A stretch of 64,000 bases of DNA from assembly GCA_963795415.1 (NCBI GenBank), contig CAWCHQ010000001.1, forward strand, positions 2,046,001 through 2,110,000. The letters are read 5' to 3'. Shown here piece by piece: positions 8,822 through 16,981 of the stretch. The notes under the pieces are model-generated. The model made no database searches and was not told the DNA's origin. It worked only from the letters and a program-made list of their open reading frames with translations. Made by a program: the position numbers and the translations under genes. The stretch's first letter is position 1. Every line of letters starts with the position of its first letter. Source of the DNA: CAVSUZ01 sp963795415 (lineage in GTDB: Bacteria; Pseudomonadota; Alphaproteobacteria; Acetobacterales; Acetobacteraceae).

Positions 8822-8986
8822 TTTCGTACGAAAGGGGGATTTTGGGGGGTTGCGTTTCGTACGAACCCCCGGTTATCCACAGGTGGGTTTCGTACCAAAG
8901 GGGGGTTTGGGGGAGTGGCGTTTCGTACGAAAGTGGGGTTCGGCGGGGGCCGAAAATGTACCAAACGGCCGTTGGGTTTTTTAGAC
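8822..8986. repeat. Five-unit 33-bp iteron-like array with CGTACG palindromes
   Basis: Units begin at 8822, 8855, 8888, 8921 and 8954, an exact 33-bp period. Each begins with a 12-bp palindrome: TTTCGTACGAAA in units 1 and 4, one or two changes in units 2 and 3, and only GTAC(C)AAA left in unit 5. The remainder is G-rich in units 1, 3 and 4. Unit 2 replaces it with a C-run and a perfect DnaA box. AT-rich tracts flank the array (8761-8800 and about 8975-8982). The layout resembles iterons of a plasmid or chromid origin, or a multi-site operator or centromere. No replication initiator gene was found nearby. Translations of the array show 11-residue repeats in several frames, an artefact of the 33-bp period. 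Confidence 0.8.
8873..8881 (+). promoter_or_regulatory. DnaA box (TTATCCACA)
   Basis: A perfect match to the strong DnaA-binding consensus TTATNCACA, placed inside the second 33-bp unit of the palindrome array. Single boxes occur by chance in a genome, but its place inside the array makes a role in replication or DnaA-linked control plausible. Confidence 0.55.
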
Positions 8987-8996
8987 GACGGTCAGG

Positions 8997-10070
8997 TCAG
9001 CCGGTGCCCGGGCGCGCCATGAGAATCAGGGTTAGCAGCGGCGACATTTGCGCGAGCGAGACGCCGAGCCGGCCGGAGGCATTCCTTCTCATCGGCGCCA
9101 GGTGCACCACGACGAGGTCGTAGGCGGGGATGACGATGACGAACTGGCCGCCGTTCCCCCAGGCGAAAAATGTGTCAGGAGGAGCGGCGGAGGGTGACCG
9201 CAGCTCGGCAGAGACGATCCACCAGAGGAAGCCGTACCCGAAGCCATCATTCGCCGCGGAGTAGGACCTGGTACTCTGGTCTATCCACGCGGCGGGAATA
9301 ATTTGTTTATCACCCCAGCGGCCACGGCGAAGGTAGAGCAGGCCGAAGCGGGCCAGATCCCGCGCGGAAGCATAAAAGACATAGGCGGGGTAAATCGAAC
9401 CGGCGCCGCCGACGTATTTGCATTTGGAAGGATCGAAATCCTGCATTTGCAGCGGCGCAGCGATCTGCCGCGCGAAGGCGGTAAAAATGGGCGTGCCGAC
9501 GGCATGTTCATAGATAGCGCCGAGGACATTAAAGTCCCAGTTGTTATAATACCAGAAACTACCGGGCGCGTGGCTGCCTCGCGGCGGGCGTTTTGCGGCC
9601 ATCCCAGGCGTTTCGTAGTTGGCCGGATGATAGATGCCGGACCGCGCTTCGAGCAGGTCGAGCACGGTGGCTTGGTTTTCTGCGGGGGTAAGCGCGGGAG
9701 GATTATCGTCGATCCCGAGCTGCGCCATCGTGGCATGCAGATTTATCTGGCCGTTGCCCACGGCGATGCCGATGAGGCCGCTGAGAAGACTCTTCCGCGC
9801 GGAGTTAAGAAGAAGGTCGGTGCTGGTCTCGCCCCAGGCGCCGACAATGGCGCCATGCTGCACGATCACGACGGCGGCGGAGCCGATGGCGTCGGACCAT
9901 TCCTTTGCAGCGCTCAGCCATTTGGTGGACCAGCCGGACTGGGCAGGCGTTAGCTGGTCCCAGGCGACGCCGGGGTAGCGCAGCTGCGTCTGCGCGAAGG
10001 CGGTGGTAGTCCATGCCAGGATTGCAATGGCCGTAATGGCGACGCGGAACAGGCGTTTGGCTGCATGCAT
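8997..10070 (-). CDS. Serine hydrolase, class C beta-lactamase/esterase fold
   Basis: A 357-residue secreted protein with an N-terminal signal peptide (about residues 1-26, ending TTAFA). Active-site motifs are SARK (Ser90-Lys93), a Tyr-x-Asn motif in WYYNNWDFN (about 173-176) and a C-terminal WGNGG box replacing KTG. The family includes AmpC-type lactamases, D-aminopeptidases, esterases and 6-aminohexanoate-dimer hydrolase relatives; the YYNNW motif points to the last group, which does not imply antibiotic resistance. Its stop is only about 10 bp from the 33-bp array. Confidence 0.8.
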   Translation of the reverse strand: MHAAKRLFRVAITAIAILAWTTTAFAQTQLRYPGVAWDQLTPAQSGWSTKWLSAAKEWSDAIGSAAVVIVQHGAIVGAWGETSTDLLLNSARKSLLSGLIGIAVGNGQINLHATMAQLGIDDNPPALTPAENQATVLDLLEARSGIYHPANYETPGMAAKRPPRGSHAPGSFWYYNNWDFNVLGAIYEHAVGTPIFTAFARQIAAPLQMQDFDPSKCKYVGGAGSIYPAYVFYASARDLARFGLLYLRRGRWGDKQIIPAAWIDQSTRSYSAANDGFGYGFLWWIVSAELRSPSAAPPDTFFAWGNGGQFVIVIPAYDLVVVHLAPMRRNASGRLGVSLAQMSPLLTLILMARPGTG

Positions 10071-10173
10071 GCGAGGCGCCTCCGGCTCCGGGTGGAGGCG
10101 GAGCGTTTAAGCCGCGGGGGTAACGGCATGCAAGATGGCGTACCAAGGGTCTTAAGTTTGCCCTTGCCCCTGA

Positions 10174-10206
10174 CCCCTCCCCTTGCGAGGCCCGCAAGGG
10201 GAGGGG
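10174..10206 (-). terminator. 14-bp perfect GC-rich hairpin downstream of tsf
   Basis: CCCCTCCCCTTGCG (10174-10187) and CGCAAGGGGAGGGG (10193-10206) pair perfectly around AGGCC, 17 bp after the tsf stop. It probably ends the rpsB-tsf transcript. The sequence resembles a C/G-run hairpin family also visible at about 61331-61371, so it may be a dispersed element used as a terminator. Confidence 0.65.
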
Positions 10207-10222
10207 GTTTCTTGGGCGGGCT

Positions 10223-11134
10223 TTATTGTTTCGCGGTCGCGGCCACTTCGGAAGCGAAGTCCGGACCCTGCGTCTTATCGATGCCTTCGCCGAGCGCGAA
10301 GCGGGCAAACTCGGAAACGGTTACGCCGGCTTTACTCAGCACGGCCTTCACCCGGCTTTCCCCGTCATGCACCCAGACCTGCTCCAGCAGCACGACTTCC
10401 TCGTAGTATTTGCGAATGCGACCTTCGATCATCTTTTCGATGATCGCGTCGGACTTGCCTGATCCCTTCGCCTGTTCGCGCAGGATCGCCTTTTCGCGCT
10501 CCAGCGCGGCGGGATCGACGCCAGCGATATCGACGGTCTCGGGGCGAGAGGCGGCAACGTGCATGCCGACCTGACGGCCGAGAAGTTCCAATGCGTCGAG
10601 CGGGCCGTCCGCCTGGATAGCGACGATCACGCCGATCTTTCCAAGACCAGGGCGCAGCGCCTGATGCACGTAGGTGGCGACGGCGCCGGAGCGGGTGCCG
10701 ATCACCCGGGCGCGGCGCAGTGTCATGTTCTCGCCGATGGTTGCGACGAGGTTGGTCAGTTCGTCAGCGACGGTGCCTTCGCCGCCAGGGAAGCGCGCAG
10801 CTTTGATCTTTTCGATGTCTTCGCCGACATCGAGACCGATTTTCGCGACCTGTTCCACAAACGCCTGAAACCTGTCGTTGCGGGCGACGAAATCGGTTTC
10901 GGCGTTTACTTCCACCATGGCGGCCTTCAGCGGGACTGAAGCAACACCGATCAATCCTTCGGCGGCGACCCGGCCGGATTTTTTTGCGGCTGCGGACAGG
11001 CCTTTTTTGCGCAGCCAGTCCACCGCCTGTTCCAGGTCGCCCGAGGCTTCGGTGAGCGCCCTTTTGCAGTCCATCATCCCCGCGCCGGTCTTGTCGCGGA
11101 GTTCCTTTACCAGTGCTGCAGTGATTTCAGGCAT
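10223..11134 (-). CDS. tsf: Elongation factor Ts
   Basis: A 303-residue EF-Ts starting at the ATG at 11134 (MPEITAALVKELRDKTGAGM), the universal N-terminus; the longer frame upstream is not conserved. The UBA-like N-terminal domain is followed by the TDFVARN motif that contacts EF-Tu and the two core subdomains. It catalyses GDP/GTP exchange on EF-Tu. It lies 26 bp behind rpsB, the standard bacterial rpsB-tsf operon. Confidence 0.97.
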   Translation of the reverse strand: MPEITAALVKELRDKTGAGMMDCKRALTEASGDLEQAVDWLRKKGLSAAAKKSGRVAAEGLIGVASVPLKAAMVEVNAETDFVARNDRFQAFVEQVAKIGLDVGEDIEKIKAARFPGGEGTVADELTNLVATIGENMTLRRARVIGTRSGAVATYVHQALRPGLGKIGVIVAIQADGPLDALELLGRQVGMHVAASRPETVDIAGVDPAALEREKAILREQAKGSGKSDAIIEKMIEGRIRKYYEEVVLLEQVWVHDGESRVKAVLSKAGVTVSEFARFALGEGIDKTQGPDFASEVAATAKQ

Positions 11135-11160
11135 AACAATCGTTCCAGTCGTCGATGGTT

Positions 11161-11946
11161 TCAGGCGGCCGGCTGCTCGGCGGTGGGCTCGGCCTGCGGC
11201 AGGCTCTCGGCGGGCGGCAGCTCCTCGGCGGCACCGATATCCGCGCCTGACGCGGCGAGTTCCGCGCTGATCCCGTCGAGCACCGCGCCAGAAACCAGGT
11301 CGCAATACAGCGTAATTGCCCGGATGGCGTCGTCGTTCCCCGGAATCGGGTACGTGACCCCAGCGGGGTCGGAGTTGGAGTCGAGCACCGCGACGACCGG
11401 AATACGGAGCTTGTTGGCCTCCTGAACCGCGAGCTTTTCCTTGTTCGTGTCGATGATGAACAGGATATCGGGCAGCCCGCCCATTTCCTTGATACCGCCG
11501 AGGGCACGCTCCAGCTTGTCGCGCTCGCGGCTGAGGTTCAGCAATTCTTTCTTGGTGAGGCCCTGGGCTTCGCTGCCCAGCGTTTCCTCGATGGAGCGCA
11601 GGCGCTTGATGCTGCCGGTGATGGTCTTCCAGTTGGTCAGCGTGCCGCCGAGCCAGCGATGATTGATGTAGTACTGGCCGCAGCGCTTGGCCGCGTCAGC
11701 CACGTATTCGGCGGCGGCGCGCTTGGTGCCGACGAACAGGACGCGGCCGCCCCCGGCGACCACGTCGCGCACGGCGCGCAGGGCGCGGTCCAGCATCGGC
11801 ACGGTCTGCTGCAGGTCGATGATGTGGACCTGATTGCGCACGCCGAACAGGAACGGCGACATGCTGGGGTTCCAGCGGCGGGTGTGGTGGCCGAAATGCA
11901 CGCCGGCTTCGAGCAGCTGGCGCAAAGTGAACTCGGGCATCGCCAT
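11161..11946 (-). CDS. rpsB: 30S ribosomal protein S2
   Basis: A 261-residue S2 protein: LLEAGVHFGHHTRRWNP at the N-terminus, LFVGTKRAA, INHRWLGGTLTNWKT and FIIDTNKE are family hallmarks. The start at 11946 (MAMPEFT) is chosen over 11940 because the AAGGA ribosome site is then 9 bases away. The C-terminal 25 residues are an Ala/Glu/Pro-rich tail typical of alphaproteobacterial S2. A small hairpin (arms 12008-12013 and 12018-12023) sits in the leader and could be a regulatory element, but this is weak. Confidence 0.97.
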   Translation of the reverse strand: MAMPEFTLRQLLEAGVHFGHHTRRWNPSMSPFLFGVRNQVHIIDLQQTVPMLDRALRAVRDVVAGGGRVLFVGTKRAAAEYVADAAKRCGQYYINHRWLGGTLTNWKTITGSIKRLRSIEETLGSEAQGLTKKELLNLSRERDKLERALGGIKEMGGLPDILFIIDTNKEKLAVQEANKLRIPVVAVLDSNSDPAGVTYPIPGNDDAIRAITLYCDLVSGAVLDGISAELAASGADIGAAEELPPAESLPQAEPTAEQPAA

Positions 11947-12121
11947 GGCGAAATGTCCTTCCTGACGTCCGGTTGAGCCTCCGCGGGGCCGGCCTTGCGG
12001 CACCGGACCTGGCGGCTGCCAGGAAGCTGCCCCGCGTGTGAATTACCGGCCTGGGGCCGGCGGGCGCGATATGGCGCAGGGCCGGGGGAAAGGCAAGGCG
12101 CGTGGATCCTGCTCCCAAGCG

Positions 12122-12511
12122 TCAGCCCCTCTGGATCAGCTCGATCGGCACGCCCTCTGGTCCTCGCAGGAACGCGATCCGCACCCCCGGACGCACCGTG
12201 GTCGGTTCCATCGTGAAACTGACGCCCTTTCGCTTCAGCTCCGCCACTGCGCTGTCGATGTCCTGCACTGTCAGGCCGATATGCTCCAGGCCAAAATAGG
12301 GTGCCTGCGGCGGCGGAGAGGTCGTCTGGTTCGGGTTGGCCGGGGCGATGAAGACTTTCTGTCCGCCCCCCAGCATGAGATCAATCCGCGTATTGCCATC
12401 GCCCTGAGGTGTCCGGATGACCTCGGCTTCCAGCATCGTGTGATACCAATTCGCCGTCGCCTCCGGATTGGGACTGCGAAGATGAATATGCTCCCATGTA
12501 AAAGTCGTCAT
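12122..12511 (-). CDS. VOC (glyoxalase/bleomycin-resistance fold) family protein
   Basis: A 129-residue protein with two beta-alpha-beta-beta-beta modules. It starts MTTFTWEHIHLRSPNPEAT and has FGLEHIGLTVQDID at the second module and EGVPIELIQRG at the end. Candidate metal ligands are His9, His77 and Glu125, as in glyoxalase I-like enzymes and dioxygenases. It is divergent from the RND efflux genes across about 195 bp. The specific reaction cannot be told. Confidence 0.8.
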   Translation of the reverse strand: MTTFTWEHIHLRSPNPEATANWYHTMLEAEVIRTPQGDGNTRIDLMLGGGQKVFIAPANPNQTTSPPPQAPYFGLEHIGLTVQDIDSAVAELKRKGVSFTMEPTTVRPGVRIAFLRGPEGVPIELIQRG

Positions 12512-12706
12512 TCGCGCGGTTTCCTTCCGAACGGCTCACCAGTGCAGCCGGAGTGAGCGGGTAACAGTTTTTTACACTCCCGGCCCGCTTCGTTCCTGAA
12601 GCCGGGATTTGCTCCTCTAGCGGAATCCGTTCTCCGGGCCTACCTCCCTGTTGCCGCTGTGGTGCGGTGCAATCAGCAGATCGCTGGAAATGGACGGAGT
12701 AGTCCG

Positions 12707-13849
12707 ATGGGCGTTCGTCACGGTCGGGTAGTTGCGCGCGTCTCAATCGTGGTCCTGATCGCAATCGCCGGGTTCGCCGGATTTAAAAGCTTTGGCCAGC
12801 ACCCCGCGCCGCACGAGAGCGCCCAGACTGCTCCCGCAGTGCCGGTGGCCGTCGCCAAGGCCACTCGCCAGGATGTGCCGGAGTTCGCGGAGGGCGTCGG
12901 GACCGTGCAGGCCTATAATGCCGTTACGATCCGCTCGCGTGTCGATGGCACGCTGACGGAGGTACCGGTCAAGGAAGGGCAGGAAGTCAAGGCCGGCGAC
13001 GTGATCGCGGTGATCGATCCCCGACCGTACAAGGCTGCCCTCGACCAGGCCATGGCGAAGAAGGCGCAGGACACGGCCACGCTGACCAACGCCAAGCTGG
13101 ATCTGGCTCGGTATGCTTCCCTCGCGAAGCAGGACTTCGCCTCGCGCCAGCAACTCGATACGCAGCAAGCCACGGTTGCACAGGACACTGCAGCCGTGCA
13201 GGGCGATGATGCCGCGATCGAGCAGGCGCAACTGAATTTGTCATTTTGCTACATAACGTCTCCGATTCCGGGGCGCGTCGGGTTGCGGCTGGTCGATCCC
13301 GGTAATCTGGTGCATGCGACCGACACGACGGGAATCATAACGATTACCCAGGACCATCCGATTTCCGCGGTATTCACCCTGCCGCAGGAAGATCTGCCCG
13401 ACGTGACACAAGCTATCGCTAACGGAGCGGTGCCGGTGCTGGCATACTCCAGCGACGGCAAGCGGCAACTCGATTCAGGTACGCTGCTGGCGCCGAACAA
13501 CCAGGTGGATGCATCAACAGGAACGATACAACTGAAAGCGGAGTTTCCGAACGCCAAAAGCACGTTGTGGCCCGGTCAATTCGTCGATGCACATTTGCAG
13601 ACGGGCGTGGCACGAAATGCCGTGACCGTGCCCCAGTCTGCGGTCCAGCATGGGCCGGACGGCCTGTACGTTTATGTGATCAAACCGGACGAAACCGCGG
13701 CACTGCAACCCATTACTGTCTCATATCAGACACCCTTGCTGGCGTTGGTGAGCCAAGGCTTGTCCGGCAATGAGACGGTGGTCGTGGATGGCGCTTTGAG
13801 ACTGCAGCCGGGGACCAAGGTCACGATTGCCCCGCAGGCTGCGAGCTGA
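12707..13849 (+). CDS. RND efflux periplasmic adaptor (MFP) subunit
   Basis: A 380-residue membrane-fusion protein. The start at 12707 puts a GGACGGAG-type ribosome site just upstream and an N-terminal membrane anchor (about residues 10-30). Next come a lipoyl half-motif (GTLTEVPVKEGQEVKAGDVI), an alpha-helical hairpin, the second lipoyl half and the beta-barrel with LWPGQFVDAHL. It links the inner-membrane pump to an outer-membrane channel. It ends 4 bp before the RND permease start, so the two are one operon; no TolC-type channel is adjacent. The MdtA-like sub-type is likely. Confidence 0.88.
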   Translation: MGVRHGRVVARVSIVVLIAIAGFAGFKSFGQHPAPHESAQTAPAVPVAVAKATRQDVPEFAEGVGTVQAYNAVTIRSRVDGTLTEVPVKEGQEVKAGDVIAVIDPRPYKAALDQAMAKKAQDTATLTNAKLDLARYASLAKQDFASRQQLDTQQATVAQDTAAVQGDDAAIEQAQLNLSFCYITSPIPGRVGLRLVDPGNLVHATDTTGIITITQDHPISAVFTLPQEDLPDVTQAIANGAVPVLAYSSDGKRQLDSGTLLAPNNQVDASTGTIQLKAEFPNAKSTLWPGQFVDAHLQTGVARNAVTVPQSAVQHGPDGLYVYVIKPDETAALQPITVSYQTPLLALVSQGLSGNETVVVDGALRLQPGTKVTIAPQAAS

Positions 13850-13853
13850 CCGG

Positions 13854-16800
13854 ATGAGCATTTCGACACCGTTCATACGACGGCCCATCGGTACTTCCCT
13901 GCTGATGGCGGCGATCTTTCTGGTGGGGCTCGTGGCGTATCCCTTGTTGCCGGTCGCACCGCTGCCGCAGGTGGATTTCCCGACGATCACGGTCACTGCG
14001 CAATACCCAGGCGCCAGCCCCGACACGATGGCATCGTCGGTCGCGCAGCCGCTGGAAACTCAATTCAGCCAGATCAACGGGCTGGCGCAGATGACCTCGA
14101 TGAATGTGCTGGGCACGAGCACGATCACGCTGCAGTTCGATCTCAACCGGAATATCGACGCGGCCTCGACGGATGTGCTGGAAGCGATCAACGCCGCGCA
14201 AGGGCAATTGCCCAAAAACCTGCCCAGCCAGCCAACGATCCGGAAAATCAACCCGGCTGACGCGCCGATCTTCATCCTGGCCGTGCAGTCCGACACGTTG
14301 CCGCTGACCACGGTTGACGATTACGCCGAGAATATACTCGCCCAACACCTGTCGAAGATCAGCGGCGTGGCTCAGGTGCTGGTCGGAGGGCAGCAGAAGC
14401 CGGCCATTCGTGTGCAGGTCGATCCGGCGAAGCTGGCCTATATGGGGCTCACCCTGGAAGACGTTCGCAACGTTCTGTTGAACGCGACGGTCAACGGCCC
14501 GAAAGGCAGTATCGACGGGCCGGATAAATCGTACACCGTGCTGGACAACGACCAGCTGACGAACCCCGATCCATACAACGACATCGTCGTTGCGTACAAA
14601 AACGGAGCGCCGATCCGGATCAGGGACATTGGTCAGGCGATCCGCGGGCCGCAAAATCGCGAGCTGGCCGCCTGGCAGAACGGCAAGCGGGGCGTGTTGC
14701 TGCTGGTGTTCAAGCAGCCTGGCGCCAACGTGATCTCCACCGTGCAGAGTGTCAAAGCGGCTCTGCCGCCGCTTGAAGCCAGCATTCCTCCGGCGGTCCA
14801 CCTCAGTACGATCGTGGACCGGACCCAGGTGATCCGGGCCTCCGTGCGCGACGTGGAATTCACGCTGTGCCTGGCGGTCGGCCTGGTGGTGATGGTGATA
14901 TTTCTGTTTCTCCGCAACTTCTGGGCTACGGTGATCCCAAGCGTCACTGTGCCGATGGCGCTCACCGCTACTTTGGCGGTGATGTATCTTCTCGGGTTCA
15001 GCCTGGATAACCTCTCTCTCATGGGCCTGACGATCGCGGTCGGGTTCGTCATCGACGATGCGATCGTGATGCTGGAGAATATTTACCGCTACACGGAAGC
15101 CGGCATGCCTCCGATGGAGGCAGCTCTGAAGGGCGCCGGCGAGATCGGCTTCACCATCGTCTCGATCAGCTTCTCCCTGATCGCGGTGTTCATCCCGCTG
15201 CTTCTGATGGGCGGGATCGTCGGCCGCCTGTTCCGCGAATTTGCCATGACGGTCTCGACCGCGGTCCTGGTCTCAGCCTTCGTGTCGCTGACGCTTACGC
15301 CGATGATGTGCTCGCGCTTCCTTAGCGCCCAACACCGCGAACATGGGCGTGGTTACAGGGCACTGGAGGCGATCTTCGACGCTATGATCGGCTTCTACCA
15401 GCGCAGCCTGGATCTGGCGCTCAGATTCCGGTTCATCACGTTGATGATATTCCTGGCAACGGTGACAGCCAGCGTCCTGCTGTTTACGGCAATTCCGAAG
15501 GGCTTTTTTCCGACCGAAGACGTGGGCCTGATCATAGCGGTCACAGAAGGCCCGCAAGACGCATCCTTTCCGCATATGGGTGGCTTGCAGGAAAAGCTGA
15601 ACGACATCGTGCTGCACGATCCCGCCGTGGCATCCTTCGCTTCGCAGGTGGGGGCAGGCACGGCGGGCCAGCAAGGCAATGACGGACGGATGTACATCAA
15701 CCTGAAGCCACGGGATGAGCGGCCCAACGATGGGGTGATGAAAGTCATCGCCCGGCTGACCCAGAAGACACAGGCCGTCCCAGGCGTCCAGGTTTTCATG
15801 CAGCCGGCGCAGGACATCAACGTCGGTGGACGTCTTGCCCGCACGATGTATCAATACACCCTGCAGGATGCCGACTCGGCCGAGCTGAATGCCTGGGCGC
15901 CGAAAATGCTGGCCGCCATGCAGAAGATCCCGCTGTTGCGGGATGTCGCTACGGACCAGCAGATCGCCGGCACGACCGCAACCCTCACCATCAATCGGGA
16001 AGCGGCACAGCGCTTCAACATCCAGCCGCAGCAGATCGACGATACGCTCTATGACGCGTTCGGCCAGCGCGAGGTCACGCAGTACTTTACCCAGGTGAAC
16101 TCGTATTATGTGATCCTGGAGGTTCCGCCCCAGCTTGCGGGTGACTGGACGACGCTACAGAAGCTGTATGTCAAGTCGCCCAGCGGACAAGCAGTTCCGC
16201 TGTCCGAGTTGGTAAGCATCGATACCAAGCCAGTCACGCCGCTCGCCATCAATCATCAGAGCCAGTTCCCGGCGGTGACGATTTCATTCAACCTGGTTCC
16301 GGGCGCCGCACTGGGCGATGCCGTGCAGGCGATCCAGCAAGCCCGCAATCATCTTGGGGCGCCAATTTCGCTGCAGGGATCGTTCCAGGGTTCCGCCCAG
16401 GCGTTCCAGAGCTCGCTTGCCAGCGAGCCTTACCTGATCGCGGCCGCCCTGGTTGCCGTCTACATCATCCTCGGCATCCTTTACGAAAGCTACATTCTGC
16501 CACTGACGATTTTGTCCACGCTTCCGTCGGCCGGCGTCGGCGCGCTGCTCATGCTGATGCTCGCGCATACCGACCTCTCCGTCATCGCAATGATCGGCAT
16601 CATCCTGCTCATCGGCATCGTGAAGAAGAATGGTATCATGATGGTTGATTTCGCCATTCATGCCGAACGTAACGAGGGCAAAGCGCCGCTCGAGGCGATC
16701 CGGCAGGCATGTCTGTTGCGCTTCCGGCCGATCCTGATGACGACGATGGCGGCGCTGTTAAGCGGCCTCCCGCTCATGCTGTCGTCCGGCGCGGGATCAG

Positions 16801-16973
16801 AGCTGCGGCGCCCTCTGGGTCTGGCTATGGTGGGCGGGCTGCTCGTCAGCCAGGTACTGACGCTCTACACCACGCCCGTCATCTACCTGTACCTGGATAA
16901 GCTCCAGCACTGGTTGGCACCGGCACGACAAGACGCCATGCCGCATCTGGCCCAGGCGTTGGGAGACGACTGA
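13854..16973 (+). CDS. RND multidrug efflux permease, MdtB/MdtC type
   Basis: A 1039-residue HAE1-type permease, length and termini matching MdtC. The ATG at 13854 gives MSISTPFIRRPIGTSLLMAA; the first membrane helix is followed by PLPQVDFPTI and the large periplasmic porter loops. The central helices carry GFVIDDAIVMLENIYR, with the TM4 acidic pair that carries protons, and TM10 carries GIVKKNGIMMVD. It exports toxic compounds by proton antiport and works with the adaptor just upstream. It is intact over 3.1 kb, notable in a window with many indels elsewhere. Confidence 0.9.
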   Translation: MSISTPFIRRPIGTSLLMAAIFLVGLVAYPLLPVAPLPQVDFPTITVTAQYPGASPDTMASSVAQPLETQFSQINGLAQMTSMNVLGTSTITLQFDLNRNIDAASTDVLEAINAAQGQLPKNLPSQPTIRKINPADAPIFILAVQSDTLPLTTVDDYAENILAQHLSKISGVAQVLVGGQQKPAIRVQVDPAKLAYMGLTLEDVRNVLLNATVNGPKGSIDGPDKSYTVLDNDQLTNPDPYNDIVVAYKNGAPIRIRDIGQAIRGPQNRELAAWQNGKRGVLLLVFKQPGANVISTVQSVKAALPPLEASIPPAVHLSTIVDRTQVIRASVRDVEFTLCLAVGLVVMVIFLFLRNFWATVIPSVTVPMALTATLAVMYLLGFSLDNLSLMGLTIAVGFVIDDAIVMLENIYRYTEAGMPPMEAALKGAGEIGFTIVSISFSLIAVFIPLLLMGGIVGRLFREFAMTVSTAVLVSAFVSLTLTPMMCSRFLSAQHREHGRGYRALEAIFDAMIGFYQRSLDLALRFRFITLMIFLATVTASVLLFTAIPKGFFPTEDVGLIIAVTEGPQDASFPHMGGLQEKLNDIVLHDPAVASFASQVGAGTAGQQGNDGRMYINLKPRDERPNDGVMKVIARLTQKTQAVPGVQVFMQPAQDINVGGRLARTMYQYTLQDADSAELNAWAPKMLAAMQKIPLLRDVATDQQIAGTTATLTINREAAQRFNIQPQQIDDTLYDAFGQREVTQYFTQVNSYYVILEVPPQLAGDWTTLQKLYVKSPSGQAVPLSELVSIDTKPVTPLAINHQSQFPAVTISFNLVPGAALGDAVQAIQQARNHLGAPISLQGSFQGSAQAFQSSLASEPYLIAAALVAVYIILGILYESYILPLTILSTLPSAGVGALLMLMLAHTDLSVIAMIGIILLIGIVKKNGIMMVDFAIHAERNEGKAPLEAIRQACLLRFRPILMTTMAALLSGLPLMLSSGAGSELRRPLGLAMVGGLLVSQVLTLYTTPVIYLYLDKLQHWLAPARQDAMPHLAQALGDD

Positions 16974-16981
16974 GCTGCCGG

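Noticed and set aside
8764..8984. Short ORFs with 11-residue repeats on both strands over the palindrome array
   Set aside because: A 33-bp period gives 11-codon repeats in several frames at once, on both strands; no frame has a ribosome site or codon bias to set it apart.
8822..8986. Possible CRISPR array
   Set aside because: The 33-bp units are contiguous with no unique spacers and no cas genes nearby; the period is that of an iteron-like array.
13821..14801. Long minus-strand ORF of 326 codons
   Set aside because: Antisense to the RND permease and rich in Arg/His/Gln, typical of a shadow frame.
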